Assembly (NCBI GenBank): GCA_016858145.1
Contig: JAEHOE010000077.1
Coordinates: 541,485-605,484, forward strand
DNA length: 64,000 nucleotides
DNA from: Edaphochlamys debaryana
Taxonomy: Eukaryota > Chlorophyta > Chlorophyceae > Chlamydomonadales
Direction: 5' to 3'
Every line of letters starts with the position of its first letter. The stretch's first letter is position 1. The notes beneath the pieces are model-generated. The model made no database searches. It was not told where the DNA came from and saw only the letters and a list, made by a program, of their open reading frames with translations. A program made the position numbers and the translations under genes. Shown piece by piece: positions 44,361 to 55,232 of the stretch.

Positions 44361-45437
44361 TCAGTCGTCTTTTGCCTCCTCCGGAAGCGCCAAGCTGGCC
44401 CCCACGCCGGCGCCCAGCACGAGCCCCACCACCAGCAGCGACACGTCCGTGGGAATGACCACGTCCGCGAACCCGAGGACCATCTTTGCGCCGATGAAGC
44501 CTAGCACAAGGGCAACGGCCTTGTCCAGGAATCGCAGCTCCCCCATGGCGGTGGCCACAAAGGTGTACAGCGCCCGCAAGCTGAGGATGGCGAACAGGTT
44601 GGACGTGTAGACGATGAAGGGGTCAAGGGTGACGCCGAACACGGCGGGTATGGAGTCGACGGCGAAGACGACGTCGCTGAGCTCCACCACCGCCAGGGTT
44701 AGAAGCAGGGGCGTGGCCACCCGCTGCCCGTTGACGACGGTGAAGAAGTTGTCCCCGTCATACTTGTCCGATACCTTGATGAATCGTGCGCAGAACTTGT
44801 AGATGAAGTTCTGCGAGAGGTCCTCGTCGTCGTCATCATCGGTCGCCGTGAGGAGCTTCCAGGACGAGAAGAGCAGGATACCCGCGAACACCAGCAGGAG
44901 CGGCTCAAACTCCGTGACCAGCTCCACGCCGAGGACGATAAGCACGGCGCGGAGGACCGCAGCCGTGCCAATGCCCCAGGTCAGCACCTTGGGCTGCGCC
45001 TCAACAGGCGTCTTAAGGAAGCCGAACACCAGCACGAAGACGAACAGGTTGTCCACGGAGAGAGACTGCTCTAGCAGGTAGCCGGCGAAGTACTCCTGCG
45101 CCTTTTCTGCGCCCTGGAAGTACCAAATGCCACCGCCGAAGGCCACGGCCGCGCCAACCCAGGCTGCGAGGGCCTCATAGCGCGACTCCTGCTTAGGCAG
45201 CTTCGTCGTAATGTACGCCAGCTCCTTCTCCTGCTCGGCTTGTCGTCGGGACTCCGCGGTCGCAGGCTTCGGGGCTGGTTGCACCACCGGTTCGGCATCG
45301 ACTTGAGACTGTGGCCGCGCGCAGCGCACAACCGTTGAGCATCGCCGCTGAGCTCCACGGTACTGGGCATGCAGGCTGCATACTTGCGGCCCAGCTCGGC
45401 ACCGCAGCATAGCTCTCTGAGGCAAAAGCTGCGTCAT
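44361..45437 (-). CDS. TerC-family integral membrane protein, probably thylakoid
   Basis: A single uninterrupted frame of 358 residues. Residues 1 to about 80 look like a plastid transit peptide (MTQLLPQRAMLRCRAGPQVC). The TerC core follows with its two acidic membrane motifs: QSLSVDNLFVFVLVFGFLKT and VELSDVVFAVDSIPAVFGVT, plus hydrophobic spans LLLVFAGILLFSSWKLL, FAILSLRALYTF, VALVLGFIGAKMVLGF and SLLVVGLVLGAGVG, seven or eight in all. A loop rich in Asp (ATDDDDDEDLS) lies between spans. The Arabidopsis homologue (AtTerC/PDE149) is needed for thylakoid protein insertion and chloroplast development. Bacterial TerC proteins are linked to metal-ion handling. Lack of introns is unusual beside its intron-dense neighbours. 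Confidence 0.93.
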   Translation of the reverse strand: MTQLLPQRAMLRCRAGPQVCSLHAQYRGAQRRCSTVVRCARPQSQVDAEPVVQPAPKPATAESRRQAEQEKELAYITTKLPKQESRYEALAAWVGAAVAFGGGIWYFQGAEKAQEYFAGYLLEQSLSVDNLFVFVLVFGFLKTPVEAQPKVLTWGIGTAAVLRAVLIVLGVELVTEFEPLLLVFAGILLFSSWKLLTATDDDDDEDLSQNFIYKFCARFIKVSDKYDGDNFFTVVNGQRVATPLLLTLAVVELSDVVFAVDSIPAVFGVTLDPFIVYTSNLFAILSLRALYTFVATAMGELRFLDKAVALVLGFIGAKMVLGFADVVIPTDVSLLVVGLVLGAGVGASLALPEEAKDD

Positions 45438-46712
45438 GGCGACGAGTCCCGCCAGTAGCCTAAATGAGCTCGACTACCGGCGCGTGTGCATGCTTGGGGG
45501 TTCGCTCAGAGTAATGAGGGCTCAGCGACGGGCAGGATGGGCAATGTGGTCGCGTGTGTCTCTGCCGGCCCGAAACGCTGCGGTGCGTATGTCTGTGAAG
45601 TACTGTGAGTGATACAGCGCTGCTAGTGTGCTCTAGCGTTCTGGGTATGCGCGGTGACGGCGGTGATGGCGCATGGGGAGCTGCTCGCGGATGAGCAAGC
45701 CTGCGGTCTGCCACACGTCTGCCTCGACGGTCACCTCTCCATCCGACAGAGAAGCTCAAGGCGAGCTGCATCGCCGATCTTTGCTAGATTTGCCTCACGC
45801 AGCTTTAAAGCCACGCACGCGTCAACTCCCCGCCCTCACCCACACGCTCGCGCGGGGTTTGGACCGCCCTCGCCAGCCCCCCGGCGACCCCGCGTGCTTC
45901 ACATGTGCCGCGTGCTCTCCCGGTACAGAGACTGGCCGCAGACCCGCGTCGGACGTCCTTGACAGCGCGGCAGGTGTGGGGCAAGCACGCCCGTCCTGGC
46001 ACCGTGTGCACCAGTCTTCACCAGGTCCAGTAGGCTGTGCAGGGGGGCAAGCCCGTACGAGAGGCTGTTCCTAGCCACTGCTTTCAGCTGCCGTACGCCC
46101 CTTCTGGGATCCCGCACTGCTACTCACTGAGGTCCGCCAAGGTAAGGTTGGCCCAGGATTGGCTGAAGCTGCGCTTTTCTCCCGTTCCTATGCCTTAACA
46201 GGATGCAAGTGCACCTGCGTCTATGCCCGTTCCCACTTGCTGCCCAGAGCCCGGTGCGACAGTTGAGTGACAAGCGGTGTCAGTTCGCCAGGGTTCGCCT
46301 GCCCCTGTTCGCCCCTGTCTGCCGGCCTCGCCAAGAGGCCGACGTGTGCCTAGTGCTTGTCCTGGCAGCTGGCGGGACATATGTCGCTGCTGTTGAGTTG
46401 TACGGGAAGGGAAAAGGGGAAGAGGGAAACCAAGGCGAGGGGGACCTGGGCAACGGGCGGCGAACGCGGGCGCGGGGGTTGGAAGGCGCGCCTCATCGCG
46501 ACGCGCGTGTGATTGCTCACGACGCTAGCGGTCGCAGCAAAACCACTACGCTGCTCATGATTCGCTCTTAAGTTCATCAAGCTCAAATCACGCCAAGTGG
46601 CGTCGCCCGCGTAGACAGAGAGTAACTTGCCCGCCTTCAGCTTTGTTTCCTAGCTGCTATTGAACATTGCAATGAACCTGTAATAGGACATAGCGCCACT
46701 GCTGTCGGCAGA
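45438..46712. other. Divergent promoter region, TerC (-) and WSC-like gene (+)
   Basis: The two genes start 1.27 kb apart and point away from each other. Short open frames at 45673-46074 and 46203-46571 lack domains and coding bias. Confidence 0.35.
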
Positions 46713-49700
46713 ATGCGTGGGGCCTGCGGGCCGGGGCCAGGTGCCCGATGCCACGCTGTTAGACTCACGCCCCTTCTGTTGCGGCTCTTAGTCACCTCGT
46801 ACATTCTAGCGACAGTGTACAGCGCTGGGGCCTCTCGAGCAGCATCAGGAGACATCCTCACTCTCGCTGGCGTGCGACGAGGGCTGCAAGCAGGTGAGCC
46901 CACGTAGGCACGCACTGTCACTGCACGAAATAGATACCAAAATCGGTGTTTGCTGGCGGATGGGGAGTGGCTGGCGGGTCGACGGCGAGGGGCGCCAGGC
47001 CCCTGGGCGCGCCGCGAGCGTGCTGCTACTCCGCTGGCTGTAACCGCGAGCGAAGAGCTCTGGAGAGTCGGGCTTCAGCTTCCCAGCAACGCTGCTGGGG
47101 GCTTCGTGGCAGCGCATGATGCCCAACCGTTTCGGCTCGGTCGGGCGAGCGGGTACCAGCTCGTAGATCCCTGGGGACCCCTCGTCGGCCCCATCCGCGA
47201 CCTCTGTGCGTCGATTCAAGTCGTATGGGCTGCGGCTACGCCAAGGCCGGGCACCTGACCCCCACTCTTCATGCTCATACATCCGCAGAAACCGCAACAC
47301 ATAGAACGGAGACGAGTGAGCTAATCTGCGGCGGATATCCGGAGGATGGCGCCCTGGTGCGACTGGGGTCGTGGGAGGACGGGTTTAGGCTCGGTTTTGG
47401 TGTGGGGAACGCGTTTTGAAGGGGGTAGGGAGGGGGGGAGGGAGGGAGGGGGGGAGGGCGGGGGAGGGGAGGGGAGGGGAGGGTCTGTGGGGAGGGGCAG
47501 GGGAGGGGCGGAGTGTGTTTCGGGCACGTCCGGAGGGAGCGAGGGTCACTGCCAGCCACCGGTCCTTCTTTCCCCAGCGGTGCCTGGCCACCAGCCTTCC
47601 GGCCCGCCAGCCAGCCCCCCACGCTTTGCCAGCCGCCAGCCCCCCATGCCCCGGCCTGCCGCCAGCCTATCCCAGAATGACCTAGACGGCGTCGTGCCCC
47701 GCGCCGGCGTCACCCTCCGCCCCGGCCTCGCTGGCCGCTGCACCGCGCTCCGCTGGGCTGGGCGGCTGCTCCGCCAGCGTGCAGCCCGCGCAGCCGTCCA
47801 CGCCGCACGCGTTGGCGGGCGTGGGCTCCGCCGGCTCGGGCTCCAGCGCCCGCGCGCTCGAGGGCCCCGCGCCGTCGCCAGGCTGCGTCTGCGGCGCCGC
47901 CACGGCCAGCGCCGGGCGCTTGGCGTACTGCTCGGGGTCCATCAGCTCCGCGGTCGTGCTGCGCACCGACTGCGTGTGGCGCACGCCGCGCACAGCACGG
48001 CCCAGCGGCCGCTGTGCAGCTGCCGGGCGTCCCATGCCCGGGTCTCGGCGCTGTCACGTGCCGAGTCCGTGAGGGGCGCTCTGTGGCGGTCCATCATCTC
48101 CGGGAGGGAGGGAGGGGCAGGGGACTGGCCGTGTGTATCTCGGACACCTTACATCGACTCACCAGCCTGCCCGGCCTCTCGTGTGCGTCCCCGCTGCGGC
48201 TCCTGAGGCTGTACATGATGCCCGTAGACCGTGCACAGTACGCCGTACACGGAATCCTGGTGGCATACCTCTGAACACTGCCCCTGCCCTTCCTGACAGA
48301 CGATGATGTACGGTGATGTGTCAAACTTCGATGAAGTGGGCCCCGTGCGGGGCATTGCCATGGGTGAGGCACATGGGACCGGGGCGCGGGCCTTCAGGGA
48401 GGGAGGGGCTGTCGTGACGTTGAGGGGTGGGGGAGTGGGGAACAGGAAGGCAAGGGCGGGAGGGAGGGGCTTTCGTGGAGATGAGGGCGGGGGAGTGGGG
48501 AACAGGAAGGCAAGGGCGGGAGGGAGGGGCTGCCGTGGAGATGAGGGCGGGGGAGAGGGGAAAGGGAGGGAAGGGTGGGAGGGGCGGGAGGGGCGGGAGG
48601 GAGGGGCTGGCATGAAGGGTGGGGGCAAGGGGAAGCGGGGTCGGGGGACGGGAGGGGCGGGCCTCTTATGGAGGCAATGGGCAAGGGAAGTTGGGCTGTC
48701 AGGCAGCGCCGGGAGGGAGAAGGGGGGCAAGGAACCGGGGGTGGGAGAGGCTGGCGAGGGCGGAGGGAGGGCCTGTTGTTGCATCTGAGGCGGCACTTGT
48801 GAGAATGGAGGGTGAGACAGCAGAGCAACAAGGGATGTGGGCGGATGCCTTGGCAGATGAGCTCGAGCGCCCTCTCTGCCCATTGCGCTGCCCGCCCCAT
48901 GCCCATCTCCCCGGGTCGCAATCGTGATCTGATCCCCCTCCCCGCCCTTGCCCTGCCCTCTCAGGCTACACGGATGCTTATGTGGACGAAGCCTCGCAGA
49001 CGTACTATCCGCGTGGCGTCTACCAGGTACGGCAGGCATGAGTCACGGGCCCAAGCAGTTGTACGGCGGTGCCGTACAGCGTGAGGCATGCTCGTCCTCG
49101 CCTGCAGATCTCCCTCATCTACGGCGACTACCCAGCCCCGCCGGGCACATCGGTCACCGTACTGCCCCGTGGATCTGGGCCCCGCGCGGACCTGCCGGAG
49201 ACGCGGGCCTCGCTGACGTGGGCCCAGCTGGGCCCGCTGGCCGAGCTGGGCGTGGGCAGCCTGCAGGTACGGCACGACACAGCACGTGCTGTTCCTTACG
49301 GGGCTCCTCGACCGTCATGGGTTTCAAAAGTTGGGGTGGGGGGCCTCGGGCGGGAGCGACGCAGCTACCGGCCCAACCTGGACGCATCCGCCCAGCGGGG
49401 GCCCTTCCGCGTGTACCGGTGCTCCCACGCCCACCCCGCACACGCCCCCTGCCAAAGTGGCCCCTGGCCCCCGGCCCCCGCTTCGACCCCACAAACCCTC
49501 TCCGCTCCCCCCGCTCGCCCTCCCCTCCCCTAGAGCGTGTTGGTGTGCTGCAGCGATGACAACATGGTCGAGAGCCTGCGCCTGGTGCGGCAGCTCACAG
49601 GTGGGGGCGGAGGGGGCTGCGGGCGGGGGGCGGGTGTGTTTCGGCGACACGGCGTCACGTGACGCCACGTGGCGCTGGCGGGCAGCAGTGGGGACTGAAG

Positions 49701-52700
49701 GGCGTGCCAGCACTAGAAGTCGAGGCGGCGGGGCGCAGAGGCTTAAGAGCTTGAGCGCAAGTCCCCAATTCCGCGTTCCCACTGCACCCGCCCTCGCCCC
49801 AACCCACTCCCCCCACCCACACAACCCGCTTGACCCACCCCGGACCCCAGGCGACACCAAGCTGGGTCTGCCCGTGTGCTCGGGCTACCCGGTGAACGTG
49901 ATCCGGCCCCCCGACTTCCCCAAGTGGGCTGGGCTGCTGCTGGGCGTGCAGCAGCCCATTGGGTCCTCGGAGTGGGTGGTGGCGTCGGTGCAGTTCGTGT
50001 GGGCGGAAGGTGAGGGGCTGGGGGTGGAGGCAGGGGGGGCCCGGGGGCAACAGGACGGATCGGAGCGGAGCCGGAAACGGTCGGGAGCAGCTCTCCTGCG
50101 GCCTTGACTCGTGGACCTGTCCCTCACACGCACGAGCCACCCACATTGCCGCGGCGCACCTGCCAACCCTCTCCCCTCCCCGCCCGCCCCCCGCAGACCA
50201 ACCCACGCTGGTCTACAGCCCGCCGCCGCTGCCGCCGTCGCCCCGGCTGCAGCTGCCGCCGCTGCCCCCCATGCAGGCGTGTCGGGGGCAATGTGGGGGG
50301 GCGGGAAGGGGTGGGTGGGTGGGGGGAAAAGGTGGAAGAGGGGTGGGGGGTTGGGGGGCGGTTCGCCGCTGCCTGCCCCCCCTGAAGGCGCGTCCGGGGG
50401 AAGGGTTTGGGAGGGAAGGGGCCTTGCGGGGCGAACAGGATGGGGGAGGGGTCGGTATGCCGCGCTTGCGGCGGTGTGCGCCATGCCGTGAAGGGGCGGG
50501 AGGAGGGTGCGAGTGGGAGATAGAGAGCGTCAGGGAGGGGAGCGCGGAGGGATTACCATGCTCCCATATGCCCTACCTCTCTCCGACAAATGATCAGCGC
50601 TCGAGTGCTGAGCACCCGGCCATGTGCCATCCCTGGCCTCCCTCAACGCCCACCGCCTGACTCATGACGAACGGTGCCCTACCGTTGCCCCCCCGTCCCC
50701 GGCCGCCGCTTGAGTTTTCTCTCGCTTGAACCCCTCCCCTCAGGGTGCTAGCGATTGGTACTCCATTGCGGCGGGGGTGGTGGAGTTTGAGACGCAGGTG
50801 CGTGCGTGCATGGGGTTGGGGAAGGGGCTGCCAGGAGCGATCCGGATGGCCGAGTGGCGATGAGGAGATCCATCAATGAGGAGGTCCATCAATGAAGAGA
50901 TACATCAATGAGGAGATCCATCAATGAGGAGATCCATCAATGAAGAGATCCATCAATGAGGAGATCCATCAATAAGGAGATCCATCAATGAAGAGATCCA
51001 TCAAGGAAGCCACGAGGGGAGGCGTAAGGGGAGCGAGATGGTCGCAGCCCCTTCCCTTCCCCGTGCGCCCCCAACCGCACGCCACCCTCTTGCCTCTATG
51101 TCTATATGTCTGACCCCCTGCCCTACCCCCTACCCCCCCCCCCAGGCCCCCGTCACGCCCATGTTCCTCACCAAGCGGGCCTTCCCCGTGGCGGTGGACG
51201 ACCAGTACCAGGCGGTGGTGTCGGCCACCAGGTGGGGGGGCGGAGGGGGCTGGGAGGGCGTGCGTGTGTTTCGCCGACGCGTGGGGCCTGCCCATGCATA
51301 CACCCCGCCTCAATCCCAATCCCGAAACCGCCGCCCCCCCCCCCGCCCAGGTACAACAAGGGCGCGGTGCTGGCGCTGGGTTCGGAGAACATGTTGGACC
51401 GCTGCTGCGGGGGGGCGCTGTCGGAGGTGCGTTCTGGGGGGTTGGGCCCGGGGGTTAGGGGTGGATGGGTCGAGGGTGGGGGGCCGCTGTCGGAGGTGCG
51501 TTCTGGGGGACGGGGTGCGTGTGGGCCCAGAGAGGTGGTTGAACCCTCATCCCTCACCCGCGTGTGTACCCCTCCCCCCCCGACTCTGACGCCCCCTCCC
51601 CACCCCCAGGAGGACCTAACCGCTCCCGCCGAGTCGGGCATTGCGCGCATGCTGCTGCAGGGCGCACTGTGGGCCTCCTGGTACGCTGTCAAGACCGGCT
51701 CGGTCAAGGTGGGGGGGGAACGGGGGAAGGGGGGAGCATGGGCGTGTGTGTGTTTCGGGACGCGTGGGGGCACTGGCTCTGAGGGCCTCCTGGTACGCCG
51801 TCAAGACCGGCTCGGTCAAGGTGGGGGGGGAACGGGGGAAGGGGGGAGCATGGGCGTGTGTGTGTTTCGGGACGCGTGGGGGCACTGGCTCTGAGGGCCT
51901 CCTGGTACGCCGTCAAGACCGGCTCGGTCAAGGTGGGGGGGGGGGGACGGGGGAAGGGGGGAGCATGGGCGTGTGTGTGTTTCGGGACGCGTGGGGGCAC
52001 TGGCTCTGAGGGCCTCCTGGTACGCTGTCAAGACCGGCTCGGTCAAGGTGTGTGTTCAGGATGCGTAGGGTGGGCGCGTGATAAGTATTTGTGCGGTTGT
52101 GAGCAGACCGGCGGCGGGGAAGGAGCACCAGGTGTGTAGGCAACGCGGAAACCGTGTAGCACCAGGTGTGTGTTTGTGTGTGTGTGGGGGGGTTGAATGG
52201 GGGAAGCTCTCGAGGAAACCACTCTTCCCGCGGTCCTCACACTTCTGCTACGCCCCCCACACGGCCCCCCTTGACAGGTCCGCGTGAGCCACCCGCAGTA
52301 CATCAACTTTGCGCGCTGGCTGGCGGGGCAACGGCCGGGGGGCAGGAAGGTAGGTAATGAGGGGATGCAGGTGGTGGGGAGGCAAGCGAGGCTAGGCAAG
52401 GGCAAGGGAGGGGCCAGGGCCTGATCGCCGGAAACGGAGGGAAGGGGCTTGGCGACGGGCGATGTCAGAGGCAGGATGCCGGGGTGAGCTCCAAGAGACG
52501 TCAGTCATGCTCCAATCGACCCAACCGACCCAACCGTCCCAACCGCTCCAACAACCCCACTCACCCAACCGACTCTCGCAGATCTTTCTGGAGCCTGAAG
52601 AGTGGGGCGCCAACGGCTGGGTGATGACGCCGCAGCTCTTCATCCGTGCCATTCACGGCACGCTGCAGGTGCGATCGCCGTACAGTTGCCGTACGCCCCC

Positions 52701-55232
52701 TGCGACCGAGCAGTCGCTGCCTGGGTCTTGCTGTGCTCCCAACGTCTCACCGGAGTGTGCGCTCCAGCCCATCTCCTCCCATACAGCCCAGCCCCTCGCC
52801 AGCGTGTTCCCCGCTGCCTCAACCGCACTCGCTCCTCTTCCGCCCTTTTGCTCCACCCCCACCTTTGCCCCCAGATCCACGGCGGCAAGCGCCAGCCCCT
52901 GGATCTGTACATCATGGGGCCGGATGACGATGCGTACAGCAATCCAGCCATGGCGGTGAGGCGGGATCGCACGTGGGGGGAGGGGATGGGGGCAGAAGAC
53001 ACGCTATAAACCCCAACCCCTCACTGCCCGGGCCCCCGAGGATCGCTGGGCCCCAAGCACCCGCCGGTCCCCTTCCCTTGCTCGGATTGCCGCCCTCGCT
53101 TTCCCTCTCCTCCCGTCCTCATCCCACACCTCCCATTTCCGCGCACACAGACCGCGCTCAAGGACTACCTCACAGCGGGTGCCGCCGCCATGTTCCTGGG
53201 GCCCAACCCCATCGCCCTGCCGGGGGGCAGCCCCGTGCCGCTGCCCGGCCCCACCCCCTCGCCCAAGAAGAACCGCAAGCGGCGGCCGCCGCCGCTGGCC
53301 GAGGTGATTGACATTGAGGTCGGGGGCGAGCCGTCTCCATCGCCGCCGCCCCCCGCCTCGCCCGCCCCGCCGGCTTCCAAGCGCACACGGCCGAAACGGC
53401 CGCGCGCCGCCGCCCGGCGACTGCACAGCTTCGAGCAGCAAGCAACGACGGCGACGACAGTACGGCAATCGGCAGTCGCAACAGAAGCAACTTCGGAAGC
53501 ATCGATCGCGGATTCTGCGACATCAAAGGGCGCGAGCGCGAGGTTGTCGACGCGGATCTTTATGCTGGAGGACGCGTTCGGGGACCTGGGCCTGAGCGGT
53601 GCGGGCCGGGCCCGTCCGGGCCTGGGCTGGGCCCACGATGGGGAAGACGAAGAGGCGGAGGAGGGGCCGCTCGTGGGCCTGGCGGCCGGCGGCGCGGAGG
53701 CGGACGGCAGCGGCCGGAGGCGGGGGCGGGGGCTGCTGCAGTTCAGGAACGGAACGGTCGCAGAGCGTGGCATCAACCAGGTGAGCCAGGCCGGAGGAGG
53801 GGAGGGGCAGGGGAAGGGAGTGGGGTGTTTGCGGCTGAGCGGGATGGCGTTGCCTACGGCAGGGAAGCAAAGCGTGAGGAGGTACATACCGGGAGCGAGT
53901 GGGGGCGCCGGGTGTCTGCAGGCTGCAGCCAGTTTGTGAGGGGCGGGTCCCGGGCTGGACGGCGCTTGGGGCTCAAGCACGGATTTCCCGGCATCAAGCC
54001 CACCCCACACCCTGATTCCACCCCCACCCACCCGTGCCCTACCCACCCATGGACCCACCATCCCCCGCCCCACGCTTCGTAAAACACACACGCACACGCC
54101 CCCCACCCACCCCCGCCCAGGTCACGGGCAACGTGGGTATCTTCTTCTCCCCCGCCTCCATCTCCCCCGTGCCCCCCGGCGTTGTTAGTGTGGTGGTGGA
54201 GCCCCGGTCTGACGTGGCGAACGCTGAGCTGGCGGCGGGGGCGTACGTGCAGTACCTGCAGGGGCGGCCGCCGGCGGGCTTCAACCTGGCGCAGAGTGAG
54301 CGTGTGGCGGGTGGGGGCTGGAGGGGGCGGCTGAGTGGGGGGCTGGAGGGGGGAGAGGGAGGGGGGGCGGGGGCGTTTCTTGCTGAGAGAGATCGCGGGG
54401 GGGGTTAGGGCAGGGCAGGGGCGGAGCAGGGGCAGGTCGGGCGGGTGGGGCATGAAAGAGTAGCCCGCTGGCACAGAGTGAGCTTGTGGTGGGGGCTGGA
54501 GGCGGGGGCTGGAGGGGGGAGAGGGAGGGGGGGCGGAGCGGGGCAGGGGGCATGGGCTGCATGGACGGGGGGGGGGGGCACGTGGCAGGGAAGGGATGGG
54601 CTGGGGGGCATCTGGGTGTGTCACGGGGCGGTCCCCGCCGCCCCTCCCCCCCGCCGCCCGTCCCTCTGACCCCCTTCCCCCCCCCTCCCTTCCGCCCCCC
54701 AGCCACTATGGCTATCTCCAAGGCCCGACTCGCCATCCCACGTGGCACTCCCGGGTCAGACGGGCTGTACACGCTGATTGATGCCGTGATCAAACTCGGC
54801 GGCACGATCCCAAACGTCGTCTTCCGGCCGCCCTCGCCGCCGCCGCCGCCGGTGCGCGCCTCCCCGCCGCCGCCGGGAGTGCGCGCCTCCCCACCGCCCA
54901 GCGGCGGAACCGGGCAGTGGAGCTACCTGGGGTGCTACCTAGATAGCGCGGCGACGCGCGTGCTGCCTTTTCGGCTTTCCGTCGCGGATCGATCGCTGTC
55001 GGTCGCCAAGTGCGGTCAGCTTGCGGCGCAGAGCTCGCTGACGGTCTTCGGGCTGCAAGGCAGCACGTGCTTTGGCGGATCGGACAAGGCTGCCGCGACC
55101 GCGCTCGGAAAGTCCGCGACCGACAATGACTGCGCGACGCTGTGCGGAGGCGACCGCACGCAGATGTGTGGCCTGGTCTCCGCGACCCGCGTGCTGCTAA
55201 GCTTATACGAGATGCGCAGGACCGGGCGATGA
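46713..55232 (+). CDS. Large secreted mosaic protein with GATase/TCAF-like regions and a C-terminal WSC-like domain
   Basis: Eighteen exons in phase: 46713-46893, 47289-47401, 48300-48363, 48965-49026, 49108-49266, 49534-49600, 49851-50009, 50197-50276, 50744-50797, 51146-51231, 51351-51426, 51610-51708, 52278-52349, 52582-52668, 52875-52955, 53151-53780, 54121-54295, 54703-55232; about 924 residues. Exon 1 encodes a hydrophobic signal (LLLRLLVTSYILATVYSAGA). The middle alternates beta-strand and Gly-rich motifs (RYNKGAVLALGSENML, LDLYIMGPDDDAYS, ALKDYLTAGAAAMFLGPNP) that resemble the glutamine-amidotransferase-like folds of TCAF/M60-type proteins; no M60 zinc motif is seen. A basic, Pro/Ser/Ala-rich linker follows (KKNRKRRPPP). 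The C-terminus has Cys-containing WSC-like sequence (WSYLGCYLD, CATLCGGDRTQMCGL), a carbohydrate-binding type. Function unknown. The intron after exon 8 has a GC donor. Confidence 0.7.
47682..48035 (-). CDS. Candidate 117-residue protein nested antisense in an intron
   Basis: Inside the second intron of the WSC-like gene a minus-strand frame opens at ATG 48035 and ends with TAG at 47684-47682. From about residue 25 on almost every codon ends in G or C (TTAELMDPEQYAKRP, then NACGVDGCAGCTLAEQPP), as in real genes here. The sequence is Ala/Glu/Pro-rich with three close Cys and no known domain. The opposite strand has a frame with the same G/C-ending property, so it could instead be an extra exon of the host gene or chance. 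No splice sites were assigned. Confidence 0.35.
   Translation of the reverse strand: MGRPAAAQRPLGRAVRGVRHTQSVRSTTAELMDPEQYAKRPALAVAAPQTQPGDGAGPSSARALEPEPAEPTPANACGVDGCAGCTLAEQPPSPAERGAAASEAGAEGDAGAGHDAV
48399..48620 (+). repeat. Intronic G-rich minisatellite of about 61 bp
   Basis: Three to four diverging units of the form GAGGGGCTGCCGTGG, GAGATGAGGGCGGGGGAG, AACAGGAAGGCAAGGGCGGG lie in the third intron of the WSC-like gene; the last units shorten to GGGAGGGGC. Confidence 0.7.
50862..51004 (+). repeat. 16-bp intronic tandem repeat
   Basis: About nine copies of GAGGAGATCCATCAAT, with A/G changes, lie in the intron after exon 9 of the WSC-like gene. The tract is AT-richer than anything around it. 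Confidence 0.9.
51408..51512 (+). repeat. Duplicated exon 11 end and donor in the WSC-like gene
   Basis: GCGCTGTCGGAGGTGCGTTC at the end of exon 11 (51415-51434) recurs as CCGCTGTCGGAGGTGCGTTC about 70 bp later in the intron, with its own GTGCGT donor. Confidence 0.85.
51671..52048 (+). repeat. Four copies of the exon 12 end, donor and intron start
   Basis: GGGCCTCCTGGTACGC, followed by the codons for VKTGSVK and a GTGGGG or GTGTGT donor, begins at 51671, 51783, 51895 and 52010 (steps of 112, 112 and 115 bp). The first copy is the exon end used in the model. Each of the first three is followed by a poly-G stretch and GTGTGTGTTTCGGGACGCGTGG. Any of the four donors could be used, because the next exon is phase 0 and only an unchanged upstream acceptor would need skipping. 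Confidence 0.95.
51742..51769 (+). repeat. Best example of a dispersed intron-end element, core GTGTGTTTCG
   Basis: GGCGTGTGTGTGTTTCGGGA then CGCGTGGG. The same core occurs in sense orientation at 221-240, 47509-47530, 49631-49651, 51258-51285, 51853-51880 and 51969-51996, and in plus-strand reverse orientation at 29-49, 19296-19320, 19594-19624, 23051-23070 and 54071-54100; 22247-22273 and 23231-23255 are forward on plus inside minus-strand introns. Nearly all sit within about 60 bases of a splice site. Confidence 0.8.

Noticed and set aside
47346..48206. Plus-strand 286-codon frame as an exon of the WSC-like gene
   Set aside because: Most of it is Arg/Ala-rich with poor G/C-ending codon use, and the flanking exons join in phase without it.
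46713..55232. M60 (enhancin-like) metalloprotease
   Set aside because: The HExxH zinc motif of that family was not found in any exon; only the GATase-like neighbours of such proteins are suggested.
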